A stretch of DNA of 64,000 nt from Isoetes taiwanensis (GCA_021234155.1 JAJEKV010000055.1:787090-851089), one strand, 5' to 3'; positions 20,216 through 32,388 are shown, numbered from the stretch's first letter. Notes: generated by a model from the sequence alone, not told the origin. Numbers and translations: made by a program.

Positions 20216-21908
20216 GGGAAAATTCCATATATACCCTTGAAGTTTATGAGATTTCCAAATTTGCCCCTCAAGTTTTGTTAATTCCAAAAATACCCCTCCT
20301 AACTATCTACACGAACTAGTTAAGAGAGCTAAAATCTACAAATTCCAAAAATACCCTCGTATTCTTAGTCAGTATTCCAAATTTACTCTTCACATTTTAT
20401 GAAATTCCAAACACACAATTGAATCATCAAAATGAAGACAATGAGCGAATTGTTTTATAATGCAGAATCAAATAATATTTTGTCGAACCAAATTTTCAGA
20501 AATGCACAATGAAACAATACTTTTCCATACCAAATTTTCAGAGATTAGGCTTGCAGAATACATCAGAGACCTACACCATTAACTTATCGGCTCTCGACAA
20601 CTCTTTCGATTGTGCCCTGCTTTACTACAACGACTACAATGAAGAGGACGTTTTTCCTTGCCATTATCTTCTGTCCGATTTCTTCTCTTCCTTGGGCGTC
20701 CCGGAGGTCTACGTGTCTTTGGTGGGAGCAATTTCTCATCCCCTTCTTCTTCTTGCCACTGTTCTCTTGGAAGAAGAGGGTGAATAATGTGAGAATGGGT
20801 GTCACAGTATGCTCTCAATGTATATGCGTGAATTGCATATGATTGGATACGATCTTTCTTGAATAAAATAGCGGCAATTACATGTGAGCATGGTAATCCA
20901 CTTACTTGCCACACATTGCAAGAGCAAACTCCTGTTTCCATGTTCACCACGTGACTAGACTTTTGTGACACAATCTCAATCTCCTGTCAGATGCAATAAC
21001 ACGGAGCTCTACAGCAGAGGAAATGCAAACATTCTTGACATGTGAACGAAGATCTTGCATGGAATCAAACTCCAATCCCACTTCCAAATCCATACTGCAA
21101 TATGAAACAGACATTGATATAAACACATTGATTTCTACCTATCATTAAAATGTGATATATCTCCATCTCTAATGAAAATCAAAGAAGGCAAATCAGCTAA
21201 ACATGGAACAGAGTGCATGTATGAGCTTCTATATAGCAGAATACCATTCAAAGGCATAAGTCATGAATTAACCCTGTTAAATGCAAAAGGGATTATGAAG
21301 GCTGTGCTTGCCAAAGATTCTAACATTTTGAGAGCTGAAAGAGAATAAAATTATGAAACAAATTGCTTACCTGGGATCGAACAAAAAGGAAGCTGAAGTA
21401 GGGGCCCTTATTCCTTGGTAAAATCTGAATGCCCTGATCTTAATCATGGAAGAAGATGCAATTTCGAAATTGAAAAGGGACATTAGAAGCTGAATTAGGA
21501 GTTTTTTTTCTTGATAAGATCATGATTGCCTTGATCAAAGGCATGGAAGAATAGATATTAGTCATGCAATTTCGAAATTGAAAAGCGAGATTTTTGTTCC
21601 TGTAGAAATAATTTTGGAATAAGAAAGCTGAGATTGCTTGCAAGTAGGTAATTATCTAGAAAGAAACGAAATGGGGACACATTACCTGCATGCAAATTTG
21701 TTGATGAATCGGGAGCTTCCAAAGGGTAAGAATTCAGGGTTTCTCCACCGCTCTTTTCTGCTCTTCTGTTGCCGCTTTTTTTTTTTCCTTAACTATTTTA
21801 ACGGATATAGGTTAATTTGGTTAATGAAGGGTATATTTGGAATTAAGGAAATTTGAAGGGCAAAATTAGAAATCTCATTAAGTTCAGGGGTATTTTTGGA
21901 ATTTTCCC
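20216..21908 (-). mobile_element. Mutator-like element (MULE), internally deleted
   Basis: Terminal inverted repeats of roughly 90 bases begin GGGAAAATTCC at 20216 and end GGAATTTTCCC at 21908. Each carries TACCCCT/TTTGCCC-type words in matching order. The minus strand inside holds two transposase pieces. One (about 21110-20960) resembles the N-terminal MuDR DNA-binding region (LEFDSMQDLRSHV). The other (20971-20579) has the SWIM zinc finger (CSCNVWQVSGLPCSH), an AT-hook-like RPPGRPRKRR and a CCHC knuckle (CSRCSKAGHNRKSC). The DDE catalytic core that should lie between them is absent, so the element cannot move itself. It could be mobilised by an intact relative. Confidence 0.85.
20579..20971 (-). 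pseudogene. C-terminal part of MULE transposase (SWIM and CCHC zinc fingers)
   Basis: This 130-codon open frame ends at a stop at 20579. It shows a SWIM finger (C-x-C-x(10)-C-x-H) near residues 16-30, the GRPRKRR basic stretch near residue 92 and a CCHC knuckle near residues 111-125. In intact MULE proteins this follows the catalytic domain, which is missing here. The frame is likely non-functional alone. Confidence 0.8.
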
Positions 21909-23346
21909 TAAAAAGTATTGTGTCAACCCGCCACAGACTTGAAAGTTCTAGTATTGCAATATTCTTAACAATCACCTTAATATAATGCGATTGAGAATAT
22001 AATTCATGCAAACAATGCTCTGTCATGATTACTACTATCTTGGATCATAACATAAGCATGTGCTTATTAACATAGGCTCCTGTGTACCATGATGTAGCTT
22101 CTAAGGTATAGGTTTGAAATATGAGAGTTGTTTTCATGCTAAAATTTTCATATCAGTTGACATCGTCTCTTGCTCAATGCTTAACTTGAAGTTGAAAGTT
22201 TGCATGTCAATTGATACCATCTGTAGGTTGTAGTGGATATAAGTTGTCTCTTTATGTTGACATCATTGTCTCTTGCTCAATGCTAACTTGAAGTTGAAAG
22301 TTTGCATGTCAATTGATACCATCTGTAGTGGATATAAGTTGTCTCTTTCTGTTATCTTGCAATATTGGCCTTAGTTGGTCTTGTTCAACAAGATATGCTT
22401 GTGTGTTTTTGTCTTGAGCAAATGCAGTATATTTCCTTGACCAAAGAAAAAAAAAAAAACTATAATTACATCCCGAAGTATGGTTAAAAATAAAAAAGAA
22501 AAACTATAACTACATCCCGAAGGGTAGGATCTGCTTGGCAACCTGCAATCATCTATGGCTATAGCATGAGCCAAGGAACATTGGGAATGCTACCATTGTC
22601 AATCTGCTTCAAAAATTGCACATATGAATAAATTACCTCTTCTTCCAGGTACCTAACAACACGGTGTGCAAGGCTGGGAGACAGAAGGAAATGTTAGTAA
22701 GATGCAGCCTGTAAACCATTGAAAACTATTGAAAAATAATAAGAGGAAAGGGAATGACATGGCAAGCCAAAGCTGGTGGATCGAGAAATAGAAAAAGAAG
22801 TGGAATTGAGATGAATTGAAACATGTCGAAAAAGCCGCGGTTGCAGCAAAATCGGACAGATGAATCAGGGATACAGATTCAAAATCAGAATTGGGAAGTA
22901 TTGGCCTTATCTGAGGACTGGAGCAATTAACTGCAAGTGGATAACTGGGATAGAACCTAGAATCAAAAGTCCTCTGCATGCATGCAAACTCCAATGTCGT
23001 TCAAAACGACCACTTTAAATAAAAACTACACAGTGTTCAAGGCTTTCAAGTTGAGCTCAGCTCTAATGCAATCTTGGCCATTCAGATAGAATATTCCAAG
23101 CATATTCCTTGTGCACCAAATCCATTCTTATTGTTTGCCCTTAAGTCAATCCAAAAATATATTGTTAATTTAAAAGGACACAAAACTTTGACACGTACAA
23201 AGTGTAGATATGAAACTTGATCTCTCTAGCATAAAAAAGTGGAATCTAGTTCCTAAACCTAACACGTACAAAATGTAGGCATACGACGATCTCCTAACAA
23301 CTTGTTTATGAAAAGTCAAATCCAATATCTAAACCTCAAAGAACCT
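21909..23346. other. No gene seen apart from a tandem duplication
   Basis: A 113-codon minus-strand frame (22653-22994) has no recognised domain. An approximate tandem repeat of an ACTATAACTACATCCCGAAG unit lies at about 22459-22522. Confidence 0.3.
22156..22353. repeat. Tandem duplication of 100 bp, two copies
   Basis: The unit GTTGACATCGTCTCTTGCTC to AGTTGTCTCTTTAT (22156-22255) is repeated at 22256-22353 with two small deletions and very few substitutions. This makes it a recent duplication. Confidence 0.85.
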
Positions 23347-23360
23347 AAAACTGCCTATAA
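23347..23360. repeat. Target-site duplication of the L1 LINE, left
   Basis: AAAACTGCCTATAA, repeated after the poly(A) tail at 25814-25827. Confidence 0.8.
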
Positions 23361-25817
23361 ATGTCCTGGACTGGATGGCATCCCTGTGGAGTTCTTTCAG
23401 ACTTATTGGGAGTGGGCTGGTGAGTCTGTGTACCAGGTGTATCTTGAGTTGCTGCAGTCTTCTCAAATGGATAGGATCTTGAATAACGCATGCATTTCCT
23501 TGATTCCTAAGGTTAAGCAGCCTTCTACTATTAATGATTGGAGGCCTATCTCCTTGTTGTCCTCTGTGTATAAGATTGTTGCGAAAGCCTTGGCAGAGAA
23601 GTTGAAGCCGGTGTTGACATCTCCCATTAATAAGGTGCAGTCTGGGTTTGTTCCTGGAAGGAACATTTTGACTAATGTTGCCGCAGCTTATGAGGGCCTT
23701 TATTGGGCCAGGAGAACAGGTCAAGGCATTGCCTACCTTAAGCTTGACTTTGCCAAAGCTTACGATAGTGTCCGTTGGGAGTTCTTGTCTGCCATGATGT
23801 TAGCGTTGGGCTGTGGTCCACACTTTACAGAGACAGTGCGTCAGGGGTGCCCTTTGGCGCCATTTTTGTTTACGATTGTGGCGGAGGCACTGTCTCAGTT
23901 GTTTTTGGCTGCAGTGGAGGAGGGGGTGGTGGATGGGCTTCGGATGCAGGATGGTAGCCAGCAGATTATTAACCAGTTCGCCGATGACACTTTCCTCTTC
24001 TTGGTGGCAGAAGAGAGGAATTTGCGGAATGTGAAGGGTTTGCTGGATACTTTCTCCTTGGCCTCGCATTTCTTTTCCAATTGGGAGAAATGCTCCACAT
24101 TATGGGCCCAAATTAACTCCCCCCTTGTTTGGCTCTATTCCCTTGGAAGGTGCTTCCGAGATAATGTGTGTACTAAGTCATTTGGGTATTCCCTTTGGAG
24201 GGATGTTTCCATGGGGAGGGTATGGGATGAGATTTTGCGGGGGTGCGTAAACACCTCAATTGGTGGAAGGGTCGCAAGTTGTCCATGGCGGTAGGATCAC
24301 TATTGCCAAGTCAAGACTTTGTAGCACTCATGTGTATACAAAGATCCGTGATGTTAGCTCCCGAGGGTAAGATATAGGCTTTGGATAAGATTGTTTGAAA
24401 TTTTGTGTGGGGCGCATGATGAAGGGGCAGTTGTTAAAGTGGCTTGGTGGAAGTGTCTCCGCCCCAGGGAGGATGGGGGCTTGGCCATTCGGATTTGGCA
24501 ATCGCATAGTAAGGTGTTGGTCTCCAAGTTTTTGGAGCATTCCCGCAGATGGAGCATCTTCTCCCGGTGCTTGTGCACAGTTGTTCGCCTCTTCGCCATT
24601 GTGTGGCGTTTGGGAAGCCGCTGGTATGTGGAGTTGCCATGGGCAATTTGTTGTATGGTCTCCGCCTTTCCCACATGCATCCCCTTTTCTCGGGGGTGTG
24701 TTGCGGGCTTGGGATCATGTGCGTGTGCTCTTCCAAATAGATTATGGCCTCGGTTTATCACCACTCTTCTCCCTTTCTTGTGGGTTCCTCTACCCCCCAC
24801 TTGCCCTTGGGCGCCACCGTGTATGCTCGGGGCGCGAGGCGCCGTTGGAGGCGAAGCCGTTGGCTCACCTTGGAGGATTGGTATTGAGGTGGTCACTAGC
24901 TTCGTTGGGAGTTCTTTTTTCGAAGCTTCGCTTTCCTTTGGGGCGATGGACCTAAGTGGCGGGGAGTATTCCGCTACATATACCTATAGTCCCTCGGGAT
25001 GATGTGGTGGTGCGAGGTTTGGAAGGTTCATCCGGATGTTGTGCCTTCTTGTTTTGTCGCGGTCTTGTTCTGCGGGTCTTTGGCTATTCATGACACACCC
25101 CCCCGTGCAAGTGGTCTCTGCGGCTTCCGGGTTCTCGATGGCGCTTCGGTTTGGGCGTGGACATGGAGCTCACTTCCCCACCGAAGGTTAGGGTGCTTCG
25201 TGGCGGTGATGCACCGCCGTATGTCGGGTGAATGCCCTTGTGAGTCGGGCTTTAGGCGGGTGTGAGCCCTCTCTCGCCTTGCTTGTTGTGGCCTTCATCA
25301 TGAGACTGTGGAGCATTGTCCGGTTTTATGCCCTCACTTGCGGTCGTCCGGGATTGGGTTGGGGCTCTGTTTCAAGTGAGATTGACTAGCCGCCAGCTTT
25401 CGCTTCATGTGTATCCTCGGTGCTTGGCCGCTCTTGGCGTACAAAGCCTTGCATCTGTGGCGTGGCTTGGTTAGTGTGGGCGATTTGGAAGCGGGCGGTT
25501 GTGGATCTTTCGAGGGGATTCAAAGAAATGCGCGGCCTCTCTAATTCCTCGACTTCGTACAAAGCTATTTCAAAGCTTTACGGTGTTCCCGGGATTAGTA
25601 GAGCGGAAGTTTGCCATTTAGCTGACTTCTTGGGTGTTGTAGATGGTAATGGTCGGTTTGTACAAAGATGGAGTTGCGGTTTTTTCAGTGAGTTTGTTGT
25701 GGAGTGTCGAGGTATCGCTGTCTCTTTGGGGCAGTTCTCCTTCCTCCTCACTTACTTTGTAACATTACCATTCTTTTAATATATTGATGACACAGTTCTT
25801 CAAAAAAAAAAAAAAAA
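23361..25817 (+). mobile_element. L1-type LINE, 5'-truncated, with poly(A) tail
   Basis: The element begins inside the reverse transcriptase at CPGLDGIPVEFFQ and ends in 16 A. A perfect 14-base target-site duplication starts with AAAA, as expected for target-primed reverse transcription. RT blocks in order are WRPISLLSSVYKIVAKALA, SGFVPGRNI, LKLDFAKAYDSVRWEF, QGCPLAPFLF and QFADDTFLF, the last holding the catalytic Asp pair. The RT frame stays open to 24294. Beyond it the connecting region and the zf-RVT-like C-terminal part (about 25260-25780) are broken into several frames. ORF1, the endonuclease and the 5' RT part are missing. It is a dead copy. Confidence 0.9.
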
Positions 25818-25879
25818 CTGCCTATAATTGTTTATCTTTTATTTTGTACTGCCTATAATTGTTTATCTTTTATTTTGTT
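25818..25879. repeat. Tandem 31-bp direct repeat
   Basis: The unit starting CTGCCTATAATTG occurs twice back to back, directly after the LINE tail. The first copy overlaps the target-site duplication. Confidence 0.85.
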
Positions 25880-26179
25880 TTTGCTAATATGATGTGACAT
25901 TCTATATGCAAACTCGTTAGTTGGACTCCCTTCATTAATTTAACACAATGAGAACAAATGAAAAATTGCCCATGCCCCTAGTCGCTTTTTTAATCGAGTG
26001 ATAGTAAGGTATAAAAGCCTCAAAGCATGGTCATATTGACGGTTGATATATTGAAGCAGCTAATGGGACATTTTGAAGGGGATATGAAATGGTGCATAGA
26101 TGTTTCGATCTGTGGAGAGTGTACCATGATCCCTGACGACGATCATGCCTAAGCACATGCTTTATCATCGCATCCAACA

Positions 26180-28825
26180 ATGGCGACAGTCCGGCATATC
26201 CTTCAGATTATTGAAAACTTTCAAAAATCGCGTGCAAATTTTGCCCGAGCCATAGCCGATTTGTCCACAAAACCCGAGGTTTAAACTTGCTCCTTTGAAA
26301 TTGTTGAATGCGTGGTTTTTTTTTTGCTTTGATTGTCTGATGGGTATTTAGTTCTCTAGAATGTGGAGATTCTGTATAATGCCGGGGTTATGGTGCTCCT
26401 TAGGCCTCTCCTTCTGGATTCTGTGCCCCAAATTCAACAATTGTCTGCCTTGGGACTTGGAAGACTAGCAAATTATAGTGAAGAGGTAGCAGAAGTAGTG
26501 GTGAAGGAAAAAATACTTGCGCAGATTTTATATCCTCTCAGGTATGTCACTTCACTTTCTAAAAGAATATTTCTCAATTTTAATAGGAAGAAATTTCGTC
26601 TTAACATTATAAGTTTTGTTTTCAATCTAATATTATAAATTGGTCATACTGATCATTGCACCATCAAATGTTTTCAAATCATCTCAAGTTCCTTGATTTA
26701 TTCTTGTTATGCAATATGTATTTTAACATTGCTATCAAGAATCTTTTTGCTGTACCTCTTGAAGTAATGTTTTAACAATTAGGCTAGCATACTTCAAACC
26801 TCTGTTTATTTGTTTTCTCCACTTTTTTTGACTCAGGGAACAGAATCGTTATAGCAAAAAAGCGGCTGCGAATATCCTGAAAGCTGTAGCAAAGCATTCT
26901 GAGAAGCTGGCACAAGCTGTTGTAGAATCAGGAGCTTTGGACGATCTAGTGCATTGTCTTGAGGAATTTGACCCCTCTGTTAAGGAAGTTGGCGCTGCCA
27001 CATTGGGAAATATAGCAAGGCATACTGCAAGACTTGCACAAGCTGTAGTGGATCGCAGGGCTATTAATTCTCTGGTTCTTTGCATGCAGGTAATGTCAAA
27101 CCCTTATATATAGCTACGTTTGTGGAAGTATAGTGCATTTGTACATCATTTAATTCATAGGTAGGTGATATGTTTTTCATGCAAGTATTATCAAAATCGT
27201 TATGTATAGTTAGTTTGTTACTAATTTGTAGTAGGTGGTTCGTGGCATGCATAAAAAAAGCTAACAAGTTCAATTACTTCAGGAGCCAGAGGTAGTATTG
27301 AAATGTTCATCAATATTAACACTAGCTGATATATCAAAGCACACACCAGAATTGGCTGCAGCTGTTCTTGAAGGTGGAGCAACATCTTTCTTGACAAATC
27401 TTATCACACATAGTGATGTGAAAGTAAAGAGAGTGGTGAGTCTATATGTCATTCTTGGTTGACATACTACATAATGGAAAGTAAGCATTCATGACTTATT
27501 GTAATCAAGCTTCTAATTTCTAGCTCCGTCGTGGACTAGGTCTGTTTGTGCCTGAGCCAGATTGTGAAGCACACTATGGACATTGCAGAGGTGAAAATTA
27601 GTTTTGTTTATAAGACTTATCATCAATTATTCTTGTTAAATAAGTAGAGGAAAACTACTCTTGTTGACGTTTCAATGTTTATATGGAAACGCAGGCTGTA
27701 GTTGCACTAGATGTCTTTCCAAAAATCTTTGGATGCTTGAAAGACCCAGATCCTCATCTTCATAAGAATGCAGCAACATTTATTCGTGAGGTGGTCAAAC
27801 ACACACCAGAACTTGCACAAGTTGTTGCTGGTGCTGGAGGTGTTGTTGCTTTGGTTCAAAATATTGTGGAAACTTATGGAAATGAACGATTACCTGGTAT
27901 GAAAAATCCTTGTGAAGAAGTTGCATCTATTGTGCATAAAAGTTCTTAGATAAGATAAAACTTCTCCAGATTTCAAGATTATAATGATGGTGGTCATCAG
28001 TACTGGAAGGCACTGCATCTTTCAACACATCATTAAACTAAAACTTGCTAGGAAGTGAGCGATCTCATGTAGAAGATAGTAAAAGATTTCTGTCTGACTG
28101 CATTCTATGCATGTTGATGATATTTAATTTTGTTGTTATTGATATTGTCTCAGGTATAATGGCACTGGGATATATTGCAGCTTTTGATGAATCCTTGTCC
28201 AGCAATGTAATTGCCGCTAATGCAATTCCTGCCTTGCTGGATGCTCTTTTGAATGAACACGAGGATCATATCAAAAGTGCCACTGCATGGGCCCTTGGCC
28301 AAATTGGAAAGCACACTCCACTTCATGCCTTGCCTATAGCTGAGTCAGGAGCTCTTCCACACTTGGTATCAGCATTTTTGAATAAAACCAGCAGTGAGGA
28401 TCTGCAAACTAAATGTAAAAAAGCTTTGAAAGCCATTAGTGAACAATTGACTTATCTTCCTGCCCTGGATTCACTTCTTCAGGTCAGTTGTCTATTAGTT
28501 TGTCTGATTTTTCTTTCGAACTATGTTATAGCAAAACAAATGTATTCTACAGGGACCTGCTCTTCCTGAAGGCATAATGAAGTACGTGCTTGGCTCACTG
28601 GCAAAGATTTTAGCTACAGATTCAGATGCACGGGCAAAATTTGTGACATCTGGGGGCTTTGAAAAGATGCAGAACCTTCCTGCAGAACCAGGAAGTGAAA
28701 TTAAGGAATTCGTGGACTTAATAAACAATGCTTTCCCTGTAGAAATTGTGCATTACTATTCACCTGGATATTCCCAACTTCTTCTAGAAAAGATGACTGG
28801 ATCAAAGCCACCTGTATCAGTATGA
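26180..28825 (+). CDS. SPAG6: SPAG6/PF16 homologue, armadillo-repeat axoneme protein, eight exons, intact
   Basis: Exons are 26180-26278, 26360-26541, 26837-27089, 27283-27435, 27540-27590, 27695-27896, 28154-28482 and 28553-28825. All have GT/AG introns and together they give 513 residues (human SPAG6 has 509). The start MATVRHILQIIENFQKSRA matches the family's N-terminus. About eight armadillo repeats follow, with family signatures LGRLANYSEEVAEVVV, IARHTARLAQAVVD, KHTPELAQVV and WALGQIGKHTP. The C-terminus EIVHYYSPGYSQLLLEK matches the family's conserved VRYYSPGYS end. The protein sits in the central pair (C1 microtubule) of 9+2 flagella and is needed for motility. In land plants it is kept where sperm swim. 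Exon 5 is only 51 bases, and the first donor (GTTTAA) is weak. No defect was seen. Confidence 0.95.
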
Positions 28826-29582
28826 GTCTTCTCGATGCAGATATGTTCTCATTTTCATGGTTGACTCAACCACAAATTTTAAAGGAGGATAGTAGTAGCA
28901 TGTATATTAGTATTCTATTTAGATCAAATGTACATCATATGCAACTGATCATGAATGTAAATATCCTACTTTCTTTCCTTGTGATTTAATGATAACATCT
29001 TATGAAACTTATCTCTAAATCTCTAATACATGATCATTTATCCTCTCATATTCTGCAAATTATCAAAATTTAATTCTCTATGATATTCATACTGCCCCTT
29101 CTTTCTTGGAGTTGCCCAAAGGACCTGGGAGGTGGTCTCGTGGTATATGTTATTTGATGCCACTTGCTGTGCAGTTTGGAGGGCCCAAATTGAAAAGTGG
29201 AGCCACGTTAGCATGAGTAAATCGGCCAGTTGCTGTCTGTGTATTCTGATTGTTGATTTGTCCACTTGCCGTCTGTGTATTCTGATTCTTGATTTGTCCA
29301 CTGTGATATGTGAAACAGAGTTGCCTTGCAAAAGGGGTTTCGGGTGTAGCATGGACTCGAGCAGCAATGGATTCAGTAAATCCAGTTTCAAAAACAGTTT
29401 GCCTGCACACTTTAGGAGTAGAGGATATGGCCTTTCTTCTCGGGTTTAGATCATTTAAAGGAGCAACAAGAGCCCCATCTTTACACAGATTTTTTAGCTC
29501 AGGCCATGGCCGCAATGGATGTAAAAGGCTCAAACTCTTAAGTCGATGGAAGCTTCTCGGCTATCAGGGAATAAATTATTAA
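28826..29582 (-). other. Unknown minus-strand open frame (29150-29533) with a 33-nt internal repeat
   Basis: A 127-codon minus-strand frame contains a doubled GQIKNQNTQTAS / GQINNQNTQTAT unit, from two 33-base repeats near 29237-29305. No family is recognised. The upstream part is the SPAG6 3' flank, where I see no clear polyadenylation signal. Confidence 0.25.
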
Positions 29583-30010
29583 TCGTATATTTCTTATTAG
29601 CCAGAATGACTTTAGCTAAACTTTCTCGATATTAATCCCAAAACTTTCTGTGGTTTAGCTAAACTCTATACGTTTTTCCTCTCATACTTTCTAGCGTTTA
29701 GCTAAACTAACCCAACATCATCCCAAAAATATCTATGGTGTGGCCAACATGAAATATTAAACCAAATTACTATACTTTTTTTCAATATATTCCACATATT
29801 TTAGTCATTTTCTTTGTGAAAACATTCTAAAATAGTCTAGGACCCAAATTAATTCATAATGCTAGAAACTAAACTACTAGTCATATATTTCATATAATAC
29901 TAGAATGATGTTAGCTAAACTAGCCCGAAATTCATTCTAAAAGTTTCTATGGTTTAGTTAAACACTACAAAATTTCACGCTCTTACTTTCTAGCGTTTGG
30001 CTAAAGAGCT
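29583..30010. repeat. Imperfect direct duplication, AT-rich, about 300-bp period
   Basis: The blocks 29583-29715 and 29880-30008 both run from CATATATTTC through TTAGCTAAACT, TCTATGGTTTAG/TCTGTGGTTTAG and ACTTTCTAGCGTTT. The word TTTAGCTAAA recurs through the region. No coding potential. Confidence 0.6.
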
Positions 30011-31079
30011 CCAGGGTTGGTGCAGTCCCGAAAAAAGTTAAGCTAAAATTATTATTTTTTTCCCAATGCTTTCCATTTACTTTAGCCAATTTTTTTTTTA
30101 AATGTGCTAAAAAATCGCCAAATAGCTAAGTTTAGCCCTTAAATTATTTCATGTCGGCTATAGCTTCTACCAGATTTTTCCAACTAGATTATGCTAATCT
30201 GTCGAGGACCCAACAACAGATTTCTTAAAAAACTATTGGATTAGAAGTGGATTGTGGTTCTAAAGCTCGAGAAGATCAACCCCATAAATTTGCTGTTGCA
30301 GGAACAAAAACAACTTCAACAACCGCGAGTGATGTTCTCTTTGAAGGTCAAGAGGTGTCACTAATTTCTTAGACACATCTAGACGGGGGCTGCAGAGTTG
30401 CAATGCTTTTGATCTTCCAAACTAGCGGAAACAAGGTGCTGTGCACGGAGGGTTGCCCTCCGTGGCCGGAGGTTAAGGTGGCTTAAATCATACTTGAAAG
30501 TTATGTTTTTATAATCAATCAAAATTGCTATTTTAGAACATTGTCATTTTGTGAAGATGATGGTACCCATTTGCATCACTAAATCCTCCTTAGATGTTGA
30601 GCTCCTCTTGGACGAGGATCCAACTGGACACATGGACATTGGGGTTTGAGTGTAACGTATTGATCTGTGGTGCTCGGTATGGAACAAGGATGGCAGAAGC
30701 ATAAGGAGAAGTCTAATAGAGGAGAGAATGGAAATACATGTTTTGTGAAGTGACTTAAATCACAGTTCAAAGTCATGTTTTGACAATCGATTCAAGTTGC
30801 TACTTAGACAATAGAGTACTTGATACCATGAGTTTATTAATAGCATGGAGTATTTGATACTTGATAACATACGAAGCAGTAAGAGGAGGAGTGGGGTGCA
30901 AAAGAACTTAGGAACTATGAATTGTTTTGTATATCAATTTTGTTGAGGGTACGAAGGAAGAACTCGATATTTCAAAATGAAGAAGGTTGCTAAGAATTTA
31001 ATAGCATGAAATACATGGAAGTTGCAAGCCAAGGAAAGCTGCTCAGAAATGCGAAGGCATGTCTTTTGTTGCTCAATAG
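30011..31079. other. No gene seen
   Basis: Short open frames without recognised domains. AT-rich. Confidence 0.3.
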
Positions 31080-31704
31080 TTATGGGTCGTGTTGTGAGTT
31101 CGGATCCTGACGAATGCAATGATTTGGAGTCCGTGATTGAGCTCGAACATACAACAAGGTCAGATTGGAGATAAGTGCCAAATATTTGCCCATGAACGAC
31201 ATACTAGGCAAGCTGTTGCAAGCTCTCAAGAGAGCCAAAAACGTGAATTTGTCTGTGGAAATGCCTGCAATTTGCATTTCATGATACAACTGTAAAAACA
31301 ACTCTCACCATCTTTGGGCTTGGCATGAGCATAAATAAATTGCATTCCATGAATAACGATCTGGATTTGAAAGCATGTTTAATGTATTATTCGCTTCAAT
31401 CCATTAAAAGATGAATGAGATGGTTGGCTAAGAAGGGAGCAGGATCACGACAGTTTTGAATCATCAAAGAGTGAAGGAGCTTACCTGAATCCAAGTCTTT
31501 CTGATGGGTGCAGTCATGCACCAGCCGATAAGCCAAGTCCGGAGATAAATTCTTCCAATCCCCCCCTTCTTCCAACACCAGTTCCCACACCGGTTTATGG
31601 ACCTCGCCTAATGCTTGGCGGTGTTTGCTAACCCTGTTCCCACACCAACCGACAAAGAACAATGGCGGCCGAGTTTGGTGTAAGAGTAGGTTTGGAGCAA
31701 TCAC
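31080..31704 (-). pseudogene. Pentatricopeptide-repeat (PPR) gene remnant, 5' part
   Basis: The minus strand begins MIAPNLLLHQTRPPLFF at 31704 and continues LAYRLVHDCTHQKDLDSGKL, then LHSLMIQNCRD and FLANHLIHLL. This is the usual opening of a plant-type PPR protein (GK-x-x-H-x-x-x...FL-x-N-x-L-I). After a break another PPR unit follows (LYHEMQIAGISTDKFTFLAL-type, 31290-31170). Only about two repeats remain, the frame is broken and the usual ten or more repeats are missing. Intact relatives bind organelle RNA, many as C-to-U editing factors. The 5' end of this sequence is repeated at 57480-57700. Confidence 0.7.
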
Positions 31705-31795
31705 AGCGTATCCTAGGTATATTCCAGCATATACCTAGGATATGCCAAAAGCCCACATAAACAAGGGTTTGCCCCCCTAGGGGCAACCCAAAAAA
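31590..31795. repeat. Dispersed repeat with palindromic core, copy 1
   Basis: About 200 bases shared with 57485-57700 in the same orientation. The core at 31709-31742 is a perfect 14-base inverted repeat, TATCCTAGGTATAT and ATATACCTAGGATA, around the loop TCCAGC. A second small hairpin TTGCCCC/GGGCAA follows at about 31769-31786. The stretch overlaps the 5' end of the PPR remnant. Confidence 0.8.
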
Positions 31796-31914
31796 AGGAA
31801 TGCTTTGATGTGTACATGCTTGAATAGTTATACAAATATAAATATACAAGTTTTTTAATCGATCCTTCGGCGCATGTTCTAGTTTGTGCATGAAGATTCT
31901 CCCTTAGATTTCCT

Positions 31915-32360
31915 TAGATTGTATGAGATTTCCTTAGATTCCAGCCAAAATTACTATTTTTAGGGACTTTTCAAAGTTACTATTCTTAGCAACTTCTATC
32001 TTAGATTGAGATGCTTATTTATGCTTGTTAACTAGTCAAATCTCATCCTAAAACTTAAATTCTCTTATATTTTACGAGATTCCATTAGATTCTCTTAGGT
32101 TTTGATTTCTAGAATAATCCCTTACATTTTATGACATTCCATTAGATTTCCTTAAATTTCAGCAAAGAAGTTACTATTTTTAGGAACTTTTCAAAATATA
32201 CTATTCTTAGCAATTTCTATTTTAAGATGAGGTGCTTATTCATGCTAGTTAACTAATCAAAGCTCACTCTAGAACTTTCTAGAACATTCCCTTAAATTTT
32301 ATGACATTTCCTTAGATTTCCTTAAATTGCAGCAAAAAAATGAAATGATCTAGAAATTAG
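31915..32360. repeat. AT-rich tandem repeat, about 200-bp unit, two copies
   Basis: Units carry, in order, TTCCTTAGATT, AATTACTATTTTTAGGGAC, CTATTCTTAGCAA, GCTTATTTATGCT and AACTAGTCAAATCTCA. Copy 2 starts at about 32125 and a third start is seen near 32310. No coding potential. Confidence 0.65.
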
Positions 32361-32388
32361 ACTAGAATACTCTAGAAGCTTTTAGATG

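Noticed and set aside
20509-20842. Plus-strand open frames over the MULE
   Set aside because: They are the reverse of the SWIM/CCHC coding region on the minus strand.
24354-25265. Long open frames on both strands, 180-200 codons
   Set aside because: They are GC-rich shadows of the decayed C-terminal region of the L1-type LINE and have no domain of their own.
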